From: Pseudovibrio ascidiaceicola
Lineage (GTDB): Bacteria > Pseudomonadota > Alphaproteobacteria > Rhizobiales > Stappiaceae
DNA: 64,000 bases
Assembly: GCF_900114245.1 (NCBI RefSeq)
Contig: NZ_FOSK01000001.1
Location: 372,001-436,000 of the forward strand
Direction of reading: 5' to 3'
Each line of letters opens with the position of its first letter. The stretch's first letter is position 1. This document shows positions 35,455-45,764 of the stretch, piece by piece. Below the pieces are notes generated by a model. That model was not told the origin of the DNA and ran no database searches. It saw nothing but the letters and a program-made list of their open reading frames with translations. A program made the position numbers and the translations under genes.

Positions 35455-36660
35455 TTAAAAGAAAGCCTGAAGGCCAGTCTGTGCACGACCCAGAATAAGG
35501 GCGTGAACGTCATGCGTACCTTCATAAGTGTTGACGGTCTCAAGGTTTTGAGCATGGCGCATGACCATGAATTCCTCAGAGATACCGTTACCGCCGTGCA
35601 TGTCACGTGCCTGACGTGCGATATCCAGCGCCTTACCGCAGTTGTTGCGCTTCACGATGGAAATCATCTCAGGAGCAACGCGGCCTTCGTCAAACAGGCG
35701 ACCAACACGCAGGGAAGCCTGAAGGCCGAGGGTGATCTCGGTCTGCATGTCTGCCAGCTTCTTCTGGAACAGCTGTGTCTGTGCCAGAGGACGGTTGAAC
35801 TGCTTGCGATCCATGCCGTACTGGCGGGCACGCATCCAGCAATCTTCCGCAGCGCCCAGCGATCCCCAGGAGATGCCGTAACGAGCGCGGTTCAGACAGC
35901 CAAACGGACCTTTCAGGCCAGAAACGTTAGGCAGCAGCGCATCTTCACCCACTTCCACGTTGTCCATCACGATTTCACCAGTGATGGAAGCACGTAGAGA
36001 CAGCTTGCCCTCGATCTTAGGGGCTGAAAGACCTTCCATACCCTTTTCAAGAACGAAACCACGGATCTGGTTGTCATGCGCTTCAGACTTCGCCCAAACC
36101 ACAAACACGTCTGCGATTGGGGAATTGGAGATCCACATCTTGGAACCCGTGATGCGGTATCCGCTCTCGGTCTTCACAGCGCGGGTGCGCATGCCAGCCG
36201 GGTCAGAGCCTGCATCCGGCTCGGTCAGACCAAAACAGCCAACGTATTCACCGGAAGCAAGCTTCGGCAGATACTTCATGCGCTGCTCTTCAGAGCCGTA
36301 AGCGTAGATTGGGTACATCACCAGAGAGGACTGCACACTCATCATGGAGCGGTAACCACTGTCCACGCGCTCAACTTCACGGGCAACAAGGCCATAAGCC
36401 ACGTAAGAGGCGCCTGAACCACCGTATTGCTCTGGAAGGGTCACGCCAAGCAGGCCCTGCTCGCCCATCTCGTTAAAGATGGAGCGATCAGTCTTCTCTT
36501 CGCGGTAAGCTTCCATCACACGTGGCAGAAGCTTTTCCTGAGCGTAGGCACGCGCGCTTTCCATGATGAGAACTTCGTCTTCATTCAACTGGTCGCGCAT
36601 GAGGAACGGGTCTTCCCAATTGAAGACACCTCCGCCGGTTGGATCACTACTCATGCTCAA
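35455..36660 (-). CDS. gcdH: Glutaryl-CoA dehydrogenase
   Basis: 401 residues. Acyl-CoA dehydrogenase fold with [16 protein letters not shown] (FAD site), [17 protein letters not shown], and a C-terminal segment [20 protein letters not shown] in which Glu380 is the catalytic base of glutaryl-CoA dehydrogenases. [16 protein letters not shown] is also characteristic. It oxidatively decarboxylates glutaryl-CoA to crotonyl-CoA in lysine and tryptophan breakdown. It follows the amaB gene by six bases and is surely cotranscribed. Confidence 0.93.
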   Translation of the reverse strand: MSMSSDPTGGGVFNWEDPFLMRDQLNEDEVLIMESARAYAQEKLLPRVMEAYREEKTDRSIFNEMGEQGLLGVTLPEQYGGSGASYVAYGLVAREVERVDSGYRSMMSVQSSLVMYPIYAYGSEEQRMKYLPKLASGEYVGCFGLTEPDAGSDPAGMRTRAVKTESGYRITGSKMWISNSPIADVFVVWAKSEAHDNQIRGFVLEKGMEGLSAPKIEGKLSLRASITGEIVMDNVEVGEDALLPNVSGLKGPFGCLNRARYGISWGSLGAAEDCWMRARQYGMDRKQFNRPLAQTQLFQKKLADMQTEITLGLQASLRVGRLFDEGRVAPEMISIVKRNNCGKALDIARQARDMHGGNGISEEFMVMRHAQNLETVNTYEGTHDVHALILGRAQTGLQAFF

Positions 36661-36666
36661 AATTCC

Positions 36667-38205
36667 TTATTCAACGTCAAACTTCACACCCTGCGCCAAT
36701 GGAAGGGCGCCAGAGTAGTTGATGGTATTGGTCGCGCGGCGCATGTACGCCTTCCAGGCATCAGAGCCAGCTTCACGGCCACCACCAGTTTCCTTCTCAC
36801 CGCCAAATGCGCCGCCGATTTCAGCGCCGGACGGGCCGATATTGACGTTTGCAATGCCGCAATCAGAGCCAACAACAGAAACGAAGGTTTCAGCTTCCCC
36901 CACGTCTTTGGTGAAGACGGAAGAAGACAGACCAGCACCAACACCGTTCTGGATCTCAATCGCTTCATCAAAGTCGCTGTAGCGAACGACGTAGAGGATC
37001 GGAGCAAAAGTCTCTTCCAGTACAGGGCCAACCTGACCAGGCATTTCAACGATTGCAGGCTGAACGTAATAAGCATCCGGATACTCATCTGCCATCACGC
37101 GCTGACCGCCATGCACGGTGCCGCCAGCAGCTTTCGCAGCTTCCAGAGACTTCTGCATGTTGTCGAATGCGTCTTTGTCGATGAGCGGACCGATCAGCGT
37201 GCCTTCTTCGGTTGGGATACCGATCTTCACAGAAGCGTACGCCTTGATCAGACGTGGGATCAGCGCATCATAAACACTGTCATGCGTGATCAGACGGCGC
37301 AGAGTGGTGCAACGCTGACCGCAAGTACCCATTGCGGAGAAGGCTACGCCGCGCAGGGTCAGATCCAGATCAGCAGACGGGGTCACGATTGCTGCGTTGT
37401 TGCCGCCCAGCTCAAGGATGGACTTACCGAAACGCTCTGCAACACGTGGACCAACCTGACGACCCATGCGAGTGGAACCAGTCGCAGAGATAACAGGCAC
37501 GCGCTTGTCATCGACCAGTGTCTCACCGATTTCACGGCCACCTACGATAACTTCCAGCAAGCCCTTCGGTGCATCATCACCAAACTTGGCAACCGCCCGC
37601 TCAAACAGTGCAGCACATGCCATGGCTGTCAGAGGAGATTTCTCAGATGGCTTCCAAACAACGGAGTCACCACAAACGAATGCAAGCGCCGCGTTCCAGG
37701 ACCAAACCGCGACTGGGAAGTTGAACGCGGAGATCACACCAACAACACCGGATGAGTGCCAGGTTTCCATCATACGGTGACCCGGACGCTCAGTCGCGAT
37801 GGTCAAACCGTACAGCTGACGGGAAAGCCCAACTGCGAAATCGCAGATGTCGATCATTTCCTGAACTTCGCCCAGACCTTCAGAGGTGATTTTGCCTGCT
37901 TCCAGGCTCACCAGCTTGCCAAGGTCGTCTTTGTATGTGCGAAGCTCTTCACCCAGCAGGCGAACCAGCTCACCACGACGAGGTGCAGGCAGCTTGCGCC
38001 ACTCTTTGAAAGCATCGTGAGCACGACCAATTGCAGCGGTGGTTTCCGCGGCGCTGTCTTCTTTGATCATCGCCAGTGTTTCACCGGAGTTTGGAGAAGT
38101 CGCAGCAAGTGTGCCACCTTCCAAAGCAGCGCGGGCAACACCCATACGCTCCATGAGTTCAATTGTTTCTTTTGCGAATTGCGCGGTATCCAGACCTACG
38201 GTCAT
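36667..38205 (-). CDS. amaB: L-piperidine-6-carboxylate / aminoadipate-semialdehyde dehydrogenase (ALDH7)
   Basis: 512 residues from the ATG at 38205. A TTG at 38217 gives four more residues. ALDH7 hallmarks: SGVVGVISAFNFPVAVWSWN, KPSEKSPLTA, LELGGNNAAIVTPSAD containing the general-base Glu, and GTCGQRCTTLRRL containing the catalytic Cys. These enzymes oxidise alpha-aminoadipate semialdehyde (open form of piperidine-6-carboxylate) to aminoadipate. First gene of a leftward operon with gcdH and probably the FAD oxidase. A LysR gene diverges from its 5' end. Confidence 0.9.
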   Translation of the reverse strand: MTVGLDTAQFAKETIELMERMGVARAALEGGTLAATSPNSGETLAMIKEDSAAETTAAIGRAHDAFKEWRKLPAPRRGELVRLLGEELRTYKDDLGKLVSLEAGKITSEGLGEVQEMIDICDFAVGLSRQLYGLTIATERPGHRMMETWHSSGVVGVISAFNFPVAVWSWNAALAFVCGDSVVWKPSEKSPLTAMACAALFERAVAKFGDDAPKGLLEVIVGGREIGETLVDDKRVPVISATGSTRMGRQVGPRVAERFGKSILELGGNNAAIVTPSADLDLTLRGVAFSAMGTCGQRCTTLRRLITHDSVYDALIPRLIKAYASVKIGIPTEEGTLIGPLIDKDAFDNMQKSLEAAKAAGGTVHGGQRVMADEYPDAYYVQPAIVEMPGQVGPVLEETFAPILYVVRYSDFDEAIEIQNGVGAGLSSSVFTKDVGEAETFVSVVGSDCGIANVNIGPSGAEIGGAFGGEKETGGGREAGSDAWKAYMRRATNTINYSGALPLAQGVKFDVE

Positions 38206-38515
38206 TGAAGCCCCCAAAGAGTGAGAAACAGTCAGTTCGAAATTTGAGCAGAGTTTCTCTTGTCCTGTTCACGGGTAAAAGCTACGTCTTTTCCATTATT
38301 CATTCGCATATGGAATGACTGATAATTTCGTCTTGATCTTGCGTCTCGAAGAAAACTGCTTAAAATCAGTAAGATAATTATGGGTGGCGACCTGTTTAAG
38401 GTCCTGTTTTAAGAAGGAGATGATGCCAGATAGAACGAAATTTGTTCGTGCGGGTTGTGCCTAACCTCGCGATTTCAGATGTTTCGAGCTGTCCACGGCA
38501 TCATGAGAGGTCAGG
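38206..38515. other. Divergent promoter region amaB / LysR
   Basis: 310 bp, AT-rich around 38290-38400. Expected to contain both promoters and the LysR operator; no clear palindrome was singled out. Confidence 0.4.
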
Positions 38516-39439
38516 ATGAAGCGTGGTTTTATCCCTCCGATTGACTGTTTGATCGCATTCGAAAGCGCAGCGCGGCACGGCAGTTTCACGCGTGCAGCTG
38601 AAGAATTGTTCCTGACACAAGGCGCAGTCAGCAAACAGGTGCGCCTTTTGGAAGGTCGCTTGGGTGTTGAGCTGTTCAAACGGATTCGCCAGCGCATTGT
38701 TCTGACAGATGCCGGGCGTATCTACCTGCATGACATCCGCGGCACGCTCGAAAAGATGACCAGCGCCACCCGTCAGGTGATGTCCTTTGCAGGCAGTGAA
38801 GATGTGCTCAACGTCGCCGTCCTCCCAACCTTCGGTACCCGCTGGCTCGCTCGCCGCCTCCCGCGCTTCCACGAGCGCTACCCGGAAGCCAGCTTCAACC
38901 TCTCCGTCCGCCTGCGTCCCTTTGATTTCTCAGTAGAACCATTCGACGGCGCCATCCATTACGGAGAGCCCGTCTGGGCAGGCGCCATTGCGGAGCCGCT
39001 GTTTCAGGAAGAGGTCATTCCAGTTGCCTCCAGAGCATTTCGCGACAGACACAGCCTGTGTACTCCGGAAGATCTGATTGATGTTATGCGCCTGCACCAA
39101 TCAACACGGCCAGATGCATGGCAAAAATGGTTCTCGCTGGCAGGTGTAGAAACAGATGGCGCCTTCCAGGGCCCACGTTTCGATCAGTTCACCATGATCT
39201 CACAGGCTGCCGCCTCCGGCTTGGGCGTGGCACTGGTACCGAAGTTCTTTATCGAAGAAGAACTTGCCGCAGGAACACTAGTCCGCCTGTTCGACATCAG
39301 CCTGAAACTCTCCTCCGCCTACCACTTCGTCTACCCAGAAAACCGAACCCTGCGCCCAGTCGTAAAGTCCTTCAAAGCATGGCTCCAGGAAGAAGCCCAC
39401 GAACAGCAGTTGGACCGGGAGACTTTGTTGCCGCAGTAA
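38516..39439 (+). CDS. LysR-family regulator, GcvA-like
   Basis: 307 residues. HTH AFESAARHGSFTRAAEELFLTQGAVSKQVRLLE (about 13-45), then an effector domain typical of the GcvA/AmpR group (FGTRWLARRLPRFHERYPE; FDGAIHYGEPVW). GAGAGG lies just before the ATG. Divergent from amaB-gcdH, so it probably activates lysine catabolism. Inducer unknown. Confidence 0.88.
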   Translation: MKRGFIPPIDCLIAFESAARHGSFTRAAEELFLTQGAVSKQVRLLEGRLGVELFKRIRQRIVLTDAGRIYLHDIRGTLEKMTSATRQVMSFAGSEDVLNVAVLPTFGTRWLARRLPRFHERYPEASFNLSVRLRPFDFSVEPFDGAIHYGEPVWAGAIAEPLFQEEVIPVASRAFRDRHSLCTPEDLIDVMRLHQSTRPDAWQKWFSLAGVETDGAFQGPRFDQFTMISQAAASGLGVALVPKFFIEEELAAGTLVRLFDISLKLSSAYHFVYPENRTLRPVVKSFKAWLQEEAHEQQLDRETLLPQ

Positions 39440-39448
39440 GCTCTCGAT

Positions 39449-40297
39449 TTAGCCGAGTTCCAGTGTTGTCACTCCATAGATGTTGCCGAGTGGGAAAGTG
39501 GGCGCAGTCCCTTTGTACATTCGCGCAGTCTCAAATACAGGTTCCATCTGGTATTGCTCTGCGAGGGAAAGCGCATGGGCATTGGGCTCAGGTAGATCCA
39601 AGTGAACTTCCTTTCCATGCACTGTTCCGATAAGTGCTTGAAATAATGAATCCGCGATACGCTCATCATCTGCAAACAGAGGCCCAACTCTGTAAGCATC
39701 ATGCCCAGTCCGAATTGTACCATATCCTTTGACCGCACCATCCTCTGTGTAACAGAAGGTAGAGCGATGCTGAGAGGCAGGATCCAGCCACTTAGTAAGG
39801 AAAGAGGTACGCTGAGGCGGGAAAAACTTATGATCATACTCGATGAGACTGGGTAACGTGCTTTCATCGATGCGCTTGATGCGTTTGTCATCGGTTGATG
39901 TCACAGCAGAAATGCCAGCATATCGGATATGTCTGTAGGCAGTTTCAAAGCCGGAGCGCGCATAATTGTCCTGCTGCTCAATAACCCCGTCCAGCCCCAT
40001 TGTACGCCCATGTAAGGACTTGATGCAGTGGTCCCACACCAACTTTCCGTATCCCTTGCCCCGCAGTTCCGGATCGCAAATGTAAAGTCCTACAAAACCG
40101 AAATCCTTGCCATACTTGACCCCGGAAATGAATGAGATTGGACGATCTCCATCAAAGTACCCGAAGAAGCCGGAAGTATCTGCTGAGTAAAAAGCCTCAG
40201 CATCATCAGAGCCAGGGTTCCATCCTTCATTGGCTGCCCACTTCAGGATGGTGCCAAGATCGCGTTTATCAAGTTGTTTTATTCTGAGATTCTGCAA
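39449..40297 (-). CDS. GNAT-type acetyltransferase (paralogue 1)
   Basis: About 282 residues starting at a TTG at 40297, which has GAGG six bases upstream and aligns with the N-terminus of its paralogue. A GTG at 40321 is the alternative. N-terminal GNAT domain: GFVGLYICDPELRGKGYGKLVWDH, the acetyl-CoA loop. The C-terminal region (about 150-285) is a second GNAT-like half (GAVKGYGTIRTGHDAYRVGP). Clearly homologous along the whole length to the protein at 41590-42444. Target unknown. Confidence 0.82.
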   Translation of the reverse strand: MQNLRIKQLDKRDLGTILKWAANEGWNPGSDDAEAFYSADTSGFFGYFDGDRPISFISGVKYGKDFGFVGLYICDPELRGKGYGKLVWDHCIKSLHGRTMGLDGVIEQQDNYARSGFETAYRHIRYAGISAVTSTDDKRIKRIDESTLPSLIEYDHKFFPPQRTSFLTKWLDPASQHRSTFCYTEDGAVKGYGTIRTGHDAYRVGPLFADDERIADSLFQALIGTVHGKEVHLDLPEPNAHALSLAEQYQMEPVFETARMYKGTAPTFPLGNIYGVTTLELG

Positions 40298-40481
40298 AAT
40301 CAACCTCACTTTTCGGAACACAAATTATACCCTAGGGTCGGCGTATTAAGTGATGGTTTAAATCTATGCCCCTTGGTGGATTGACCGAGCTTTGACTTAT
40401 TCGTGAGCCGCTCCGCCCATCATTGATAGATCAAAGCATGAGGCATAATTTGATCGTACCTATTTTTAGAAAGCTGCAATA

Positions 40482-41120
40482 TTGAATATTCAAAATGTTA
40501 TTTTTGATTGGGATGGCACCTTAGCCAGAACTTTGGATGTGTGGCTCGACGGATATCAACGCGCTTTAGAGCTACGTAACTTCACCTTCCAACCTAAAGA
40601 AATCGTCGCAGAATTCTTTCATGATCACCACAAAGTGCCAGACAAGCATCCTCATATAGGGTTTCCTGAGATTGCAGAGGAAACACGGCACTATGTTCTG
40701 CAAGCATTACAAAAAGTTGAGCTTTATGAGGGAGCAATCAAGACGCTTTCAACACTGAAGGATGAAAGGGTTCCAACAAGCCTTGTCAGTTCAAGCTCAC
40801 GCAGTCTTCTCACAAGTGGAACACAAGTGCATGGCTTATCTGACTTCTTCCAGACGACTGTTGCAGGAGATGATGGCTACGGGCACAAGCCTGGTACCCG
40901 TCCTTTTGAAGAAGTGTTAGATCGCATGGGAGCAAATGCCAGTAGCACATTGGTAATTGGCGACTCTCATGTAGATATTATGGCAGGCAAAGCTCTTGGA
41001 TGTCGCACATGCCTATTTGCACCAGTATCGAACAACCTCTTCCACAACTTCGACTATTTGCGATCGATGAACGCAGACCATGAAATTGAACACCTACCAG
41101 ATTTGCTTGAGTGCATCTGA
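40482..41120 (+). CDS. HAD-family phosphatase (phosphoglycolate-phosphatase-like)
   Basis: 212 residues, TTG start. Motif I VIFDWDGTLARTLD (Asp9 nucleophile, Asp11), a cap domain, motif II LVSSSSR, and motif III/IV GHKPGTRPFEEVL plus VIGDSHVDIMAGKALGCRT. All four HAD motifs are intact. Substrate not identifiable. It lies between the two GNAT paralogues. Confidence 0.85.
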   Translation: MNIQNVIFDWDGTLARTLDVWLDGYQRALELRNFTFQPKEIVAEFFHDHHKVPDKHPHIGFPEIAEETRHYVLQALQKVELYEGAIKTLSTLKDERVPTSLVSSSSRSLLTSGTQVHGLSDFFQTTVAGDDGYGHKPGTRPFEEVLDRMGANASSTLVIGDSHVDIMAGKALGCRTCLFAPVSNNLFHNFDYLRSMNADHEIEHLPDLLECI

Positions 41121-41245
41121 AAGGCCTAAGTTCGTGAGACATTTTAATAATAGCCGCAGATACCCATAAATTATACTTTTATTTCAATAGGATAATGTCA
41201 CATCATAAAAGTTGCTGTCCATTTTCTCAAGAGTTGGGAAGAAAC

Positions 41246-41581
41246 ATGAGCATCATTATGAGATCAGGAATATCCTTATTTTTTATCGCTTGGTTTGTTG
41301 CGGCCCAACCTGCCTCAGCGAAGCAAGCTCGTTGCTTTACATCTGATGATGGCGAGTATGATTGTGAGTTCAAAATCACTGATAACAAAGGTAGCTTTGA
41401 GGTATCTGCAGCGGGTAAACCCACTATGATTTTAGTGATTGATCCTCCCGGCGTTGCCTATGGTTGGGCTAACTTTGGCACTGGTCGTAACGTTTTTTTG
41501 CCAGGTAAATATCTGCGTGATGATGCAGACAAAGCATGCTGGGTGAATGATGAAACAAACACAAAAATCTGTGTCTGGTAA
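41246..41581 (+). CDS. Small secreted protein with four cysteines
   Basis: 111 residues from the ATG at 41246 (GGGAAGAAAC before it). A longer frame from 41195 adds a Cys-rich leader and is less likely. The signal peptide ends in a good signal-peptidase site, AQPASA then KQARCF. Mature protein of about 86 residues with four Cys (ARCF, YDCEF, KACWV, KICVW), probably two disulfides. No recognised family. Possibly an envelope or antimicrobial-type polypeptide, but this is a guess. Confidence 0.65.
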   Translation: MSIIMRSGISLFFIAWFVAAQPASAKQARCFTSDDGEYDCEFKITDNKGSFEVSAAGKPTMILVIDPPGVAYGWANFGTGRNVFLPGKYLRDDADKACWVNDETNTKICVW

Positions 41582-41589
41582 CTTATGCT

Positions 41590-42444
41590 CTACCCCAGCT
41601 CATAACTCGCAAAGCTATAGATTTTGTCCAGCGGCAGGTTGGGGTCTTGGCCCTTATACATTCTGGCGGTAGCGAACACGGGCGATAGGTCATAGCGCTC
41701 TGCCAGCTCCACGGCTTGCTCATTAGGCAAAGGCAGGTCAATGTTGATCATCTGCCCCTTTGCACTACCGGCAAGAGCGCGGAATAGAAGGTCGGCGCCC
41801 TCAGGTGTCTCTGCAACCATTGGGCCAATGCGGTATCCATCACGGGCTGCGCGAATGACGCCGTAACCGCGCACAATCCCCTCTTCAACCAGATAAAGGC
41901 CCCGGCGCATTGGGTTCATTGGCTCCATCCATCGTTCCAGAAAAGCTGAGCGCTCTGCAGGAAAGTAGTTGCGGTCATATTCTATGATGCTCGGCAAAAT
42001 GCCCTTGCCAATGATGGAAATACGCTGATCCATAGGCATGGTGACATCAGACAGGCCGCTGTAACGCATATTCTGATGAACGAGCTTGAAGCCTGATTTG
42101 GCGTAATTGTCTTGCTCTGCCACCACGCCATCAAGGCCAATCGTCCGCCCTTCCAGCCGTTTCATGGCGGCATTCCATATGACAGCCCCAAGGCCCTGCC
42201 TGCGAAACTCTGGATGGCAGATGTAAAAGCCGAGAAAACCAAAGGCCTCACTGTATTGAACGGCAGACACCATTGAAACCAGCTGATTGTTTAGATAGCA
42301 GCCAAGAAAACCGCCGGGATCCGCCGCATAGTAGGATGGTGCATCATCTTCACCTGGATTCCACCCTTCTTGGGCAGCCCAATCCAGCATGGTCAAAATG
42401 CCATCCTCATCCATAACGCGAATTTCAGTGTCCAGCGGAGCCAT
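41590..42444 (-). CDS. GNAT-type acetyltransferase (paralogue 2)
   Basis: 284 residues, similar throughout to the protein at 39449. Shared blocks: EGWNPGEDDA, GFYICHPEFRRQGLGAVIW (acetyl-CoA loop RRQGLG), GRTIGLDGVVAEQDNYAKSGF and ATARMYKGQDPNLPLDKIY. The repeated EGWNPG and MYKG segments show the two genes are an old duplication. Function unknown. Confidence 0.85.
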   Translation of the reverse strand: MAPLDTEIRVMDEDGILTMLDWAAQEGWNPGEDDAPSYYAADPGGFLGCYLNNQLVSMVSAVQYSEAFGFLGFYICHPEFRRQGLGAVIWNAAMKRLEGRTIGLDGVVAEQDNYAKSGFKLVHQNMRYSGLSDVTMPMDQRISIIGKGILPSIIEYDRNYFPAERSAFLERWMEPMNPMRRGLYLVEEGIVRGYGVIRAARDGYRIGPMVAETPEGADLLFRALAGSAKGQMINIDLPLPNEQAVELAERYDLSPVFATARMYKGQDPNLPLDKIYSFASYELG

Positions 42445-42682
42445 CGGAAGCCTCTTTCATCAACCCGGCAAAGTTGAGGTGTAAACAGACGTAAGGGACT
42501 CAGCGTAGCGCAGTATGGTTAAAGAGGAGATGAAAGGCTTTCATCTAATTGGACCATGCAGAAACTGCGCACTGTAGAACTTTATGAGGAAAAGAATCCG
42601 GACGTGGTAAAATGCAGATGGAGCCACCGAAAAATCCGATAATCTGGCGCACAAACCGCATACATGGGTAGGAGACGTCGCG

Positions 42683-43789
42683 ATGAAGGTTCATGGTAAA
42701 GCATACCGTTCCATTTGGCCGCTGGAAGCTGGAAAGTCTGTCGGGATCATCGACCAGACGTGCCTCCCCCATCGTTTTGTCGAGGTTGAACTGCGCAATC
42801 TGGAAGATGCAGCCGTTTCCATCAAGGATATGTGGGTTCGAGGCGCTCCATTGATCGGCGCAACAGCCGCCTTCGGTGTTGCACTGGAAATGGCGCGGGA
42901 CCCAAGCGATGCAGCACTAAGCAATGCGTGGCAGGTACTCCACGCAACCCGCCCTACCGCGATCAACCTGCGCTGGGCGCTGAATGACATGCAAAACCTG
43001 CTCTCAGATCTACCATTGGAGCAGAGAGCGGAAGCTGCGTGGAAGCGGGCCGTCGAGATTTCTGATGAGGACGTGGCCTGTAACGAGTCCATCGGCAAGC
43101 ATGGCCTCAAGCTGATTGAAGAGATCGCCGCGCAAAAGAAACCGGGCGAGACCATTAACATCTTGACCCACTGCAATGCCGGCTGGCTGGCAACCGTAGA
43201 CTGGGGGACAGCCACCTCTCCGATCTATCAGGCCCACAACAAAGGCATCAAGGTCCATGTCTGGGTTGATGAAACCCGCCCGCGCAATCAGGGTGCAGGC
43301 CTGACCGCATGGGAGCTGGGCGAGCACGGCGTGCCTCATACACTGCTGGTCGATAACGCAGGCGGTCATCTCATGCAGCACGGCATGGTGGATCTTTGCA
43401 TTGTGGGAACGGATAGAACCACCGCACACGGCGATGTCTGCAACAAGATCGGCACCTACCTCAAAGCGCTCGCAGCTCATGACAACAGCGTCCCATTCTT
43501 TGTGGCTTTGCCTTCGTCAACCATCGACTGGACTGTCGCGGATGGCCTGAAGGAAATTCCGATTGAAGAGCGTGGCGGTGAAGAGGTTGCGTGGATCTCA
43601 GGCGAAAACGCGGACGGTAAGGTCGAGAAGGTGCGCATTTGCCCGCCAGAGACCCCCTTGTCCAACTTCGCGTTTGATGTGACGCCATCAAAATACGTCA
43701 CCGCCCTGATCACCGAGCGCGGCGTCTGTGCAGCAAGCAAAGAAGGGCTCGCAGCACTGTTTCCAGAGTGGGTAAACACCGACGCCTGA
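42683..43789 (+). CDS. mtnA: S-methyl-5-thioribose-1-phosphate isomerase
   Basis: 368 residues; TAGGAGACGTCGCG precedes the ATG. MtnA/eIF2B-like fold with [19 protein letters not shown] (substrate loop), the catalytic Cys in [30 protein letters not shown] and the catalytic Asp in [18 protein letters not shown]. Converts 5-methylthioribose-1-phosphate to the ribulose isomer in methionine salvage. No other salvage genes lie in the window. Confidence 0.94.
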   Translation: MKVHGKAYRSIWPLEAGKSVGIIDQTCLPHRFVEVELRNLEDAAVSIKDMWVRGAPLIGATAAFGVALEMARDPSDAALSNAWQVLHATRPTAINLRWALNDMQNLLSDLPLEQRAEAAWKRAVEISDEDVACNESIGKHGLKLIEEIAAQKKPGETINILTHCNAGWLATVDWGTATSPIYQAHNKGIKVHVWVDETRPRNQGAGLTAWELGEHGVPHTLLVDNAGGHLMQHGMVDLCIVGTDRTTAHGDVCNKIGTYLKALAAHDNSVPFFVALPSSTIDWTVADGLKEIPIEERGGEEVAWISGENADGKVEKVRICPPETPLSNFAFDVTPSKYVTALITERGVCAASKEGLAALFPEWVNTDA

Positions 43790-43878
43790 TAGAACTAAGA
43801 CAAACGGATACCTTGCCGCTAAGCCATCACTCTTCAATGTTAGGGCAGAAATCCAAGTTGATTTATTGGGAGGGACAT

Positions 43879-44652
43879 ATGTCCTACGAGAATATTCTGG
43901 TTGAGACACGCGGTAAGATCGGCCTTATTACGCTAAATCGCCCGAAAGTATTGAATGCACTGAACAGCGATCTGATCGCTGAGCTTGATGAAGCACTGAA
44001 CGTATTTGATCGCGATCCTGAAATTGGCGCGACAGTCATCACCGGCTCCGAGAAAGCCTTCGCGGCGGGCGCTGACATTAAAGTGATGGCAGAATATGAC
44101 TACCCGCAGACCTATCTGATGGACTTCATCACCAGCTGGGATCAGATCGCACAAAAGCGTAAGCCGATCATCGCAGCCGTCGCAGGCTTCGCGCTGGGCG
44201 GTGGATGTGAGCTTGCCATGATGTGTGATTTCATTCTGGCAGCAGAATCTGCGCAATTCGGTCAGCCAGAGATCAAACTTGGCGTTATGCCAGGTGCAGG
44301 TGGTACACAGAGATTAACAAGGCTTGTTGGCAAGTCAAAAGCAATGGAAATGTGCTTGACAGGCCGTATGATGGATGCAGCAGAGGCAGAACGCGCCGGT
44401 CTGGTTTCCCGCGTTATTGCAAATGAAGACCTGGTTGCTGAAGCAATCAAAGCTGCTGAAAAGATTGCAAGTTTCTCGACTCCAATTGTTATGATGACGA
44501 AGGAAAGTGTAAACCGTTCTTACGAAGTAACACTTGCTGAAGGCATTCGTTTTGAGCGTCGCTTGTTCCATTCTATGTTTGCAACCAGCGATCAAAAAGA
44601 AGGTATGAAGGCGTTCATTGAAAAGAGAAAACCTGAATTCGAAGACGGATAA
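43879..44652 (+). CDS. Enoyl-CoA hydratase
   Basis: 257 residues from the ATG at 43879 with GGGAGGGA just upstream. A GTG frame from 43768 overlaps mtnA and is rejected. Crotonase fold: [14 protein letters not shown] (oxyanion loop), then [40 protein letters not shown]. Catalytic Glu residues are in CELAMM-type and EIKLG segments. Function in fatty-acid or amino-acid oxidation is likely; paralogue assignment is uncertain. Confidence 0.92.
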   Translation: MSYENILVETRGKIGLITLNRPKVLNALNSDLIAELDEALNVFDRDPEIGATVITGSEKAFAAGADIKVMAEYDYPQTYLMDFITSWDQIAQKRKPIIAAVAGFALGGGCELAMMCDFILAAESAQFGQPEIKLGVMPGAGGTQRLTRLVGKSKAMEMCLTGRMMDAAEAERAGLVSRVIANEDLVAEAIKAAEKIASFSTPIVMMTKESVNRSYEVTLAEGIRFERRLFHSMFATSDQKEGMKAFIEKRKPEFEDG

Positions 44653-44830
44653 GCCGTTTTTAGGCAGGTCTACACCTTTTTTCGTTGACGAGGCTAAGAC
44701 TCCCAATTATAAGCGCTCCACAACCAGAGGCGGATTTTGTTCGCCACTGAATTCGTTTGATCGGGGCGGCTTTGGGCGGTCTCGTTCGCGATTTGAAAAC
44801 AGTTCTTACTGACAGATCAGGACAGAGCCC

Positions 44831-45097
44831 ATGGCCAACACTCCTTCGGCCAAGAAGGCGGCACGTAAAATTGCTCGCCAGACGGCCACTAATAAGGCTC
44901 GCCGTAGCCGCGTACGTACATACGTTCGTAAAGTGGAAGAAGCAATTGTCGCGGGTGACCAGACAGCTGCTAACGAAGCATTCAAAGTTGCACAGCCTGA
45001 GATCATGCGTGCATCTGCTAAAGGCGTTATGCATGCGAACACTGCGTCTCGCAAAGTATCCCGCATGAATGCCCGCATTAAGGCACTCGGCGCCTAA
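44831..45097 (+). CDS. rpsT: 30S ribosomal protein S20
   Basis: 88 residues, highly basic, starting [13 protein letters not shown], with [10 protein letters not shown] and the C-terminal [20 protein letters not shown] typical of S20. Binds 16S rRNA early in 30S assembly. Own terminator follows. Adjacent to the dnaA region as in many alphaproteobacteria. Confidence 0.98.
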   Translation: MANTPSAKKAARKIARQTATNKARRSRVRTYVRKVEEAIVAGDQTAANEAFKVAQPEIMRASAKGVMHANTASRKVSRMNARIKALGA

Positions 45098-45119
45098 TCC
45101 AATTTTTTTGGACTAAAAG

Positions 45120-45147
45120 AGCCCGGTCGTATGGCCGGGCTTTTTTG
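45120..45147 (+). terminator. Rho-independent terminator of rpsT
   Basis: AGCCCGGTC / GGCCGGGCT stem followed by six T. Confidence 0.92.
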
Positions 45148-45764
45148 TTAGCTGGATAAGCTTACCCTAGGATAAAACTGGGGCATTTTCACGGCGGATA
45201 GCCTGTGGACTAGTCTCGGAGCCTGTCAAGGAAAATTCCTAAAAAACAATGACTTGGCTCTAGGTTAAAATTGTCACAGTTGAAATGAGCAGATTCTTGG
45301 TGAGTCAAGAGATGGCCGGATAAATTTTTTTTATTCGCTTCCCGGGCCCACCATTAACCAAGCGCATATCGAGAAAGTTGTTGAGTTCACTGCTTTTTGC
45401 CGAACTTAGCCGTTGACGACATATGAGCTTGACCTTGCGTCACAGAAAGGGCATTTGCGTTTTGTAAACTTTCCGCTATTGCGGGACCAAAATCGGCTGT
45501 GTATGGTCAAGAAGAAGTCGGGTTGCTACCCGATCCCAGCATACAAGTTAGAAGAATCGAACCAGGGTCGGGCAAAGCTGGTCAGATGGCGTAAAGTCTA
45601 GGCGTTGCATTTTATAGTAATTGCAATTTAGACTACTAGAGTTGTTGCGTCATTTTGCTGCTATTGTTGCTTTTCCTTCTGATTTTTCTTGAATTTCGAT
45701 TTTGAGTCTTTTTATAGTGGCTCACTCATTTGGGTGAGCAAACGTAATGCGTCTAGGTTAGTAA
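45148..45764. other. rpsT-dnaA side intergenic region
   Basis: 617 bp, locally AT-rich. A 62-codon open frame (45413-45601) has no recognisable signature. I looked for DnaA boxes (TTATNCACA) and saw no cluster, so replication origin function cannot be supported by eye. Confidence 0.4.

Noticed and set aside
36427-37755. 442-codon open frame on the plus strand across gcdH/amaB
   Set aside because: Exactly antisense to amaB and the end of gcdH, with no RBS and no protein-family features; it is a shadow of the strongly biased codon use.
45530-45575. Minus-strand GGTTCGATTC resembling a tRNA T-loop
   Set aside because: No matching T-arm stem, no anticodon or D arm around it.
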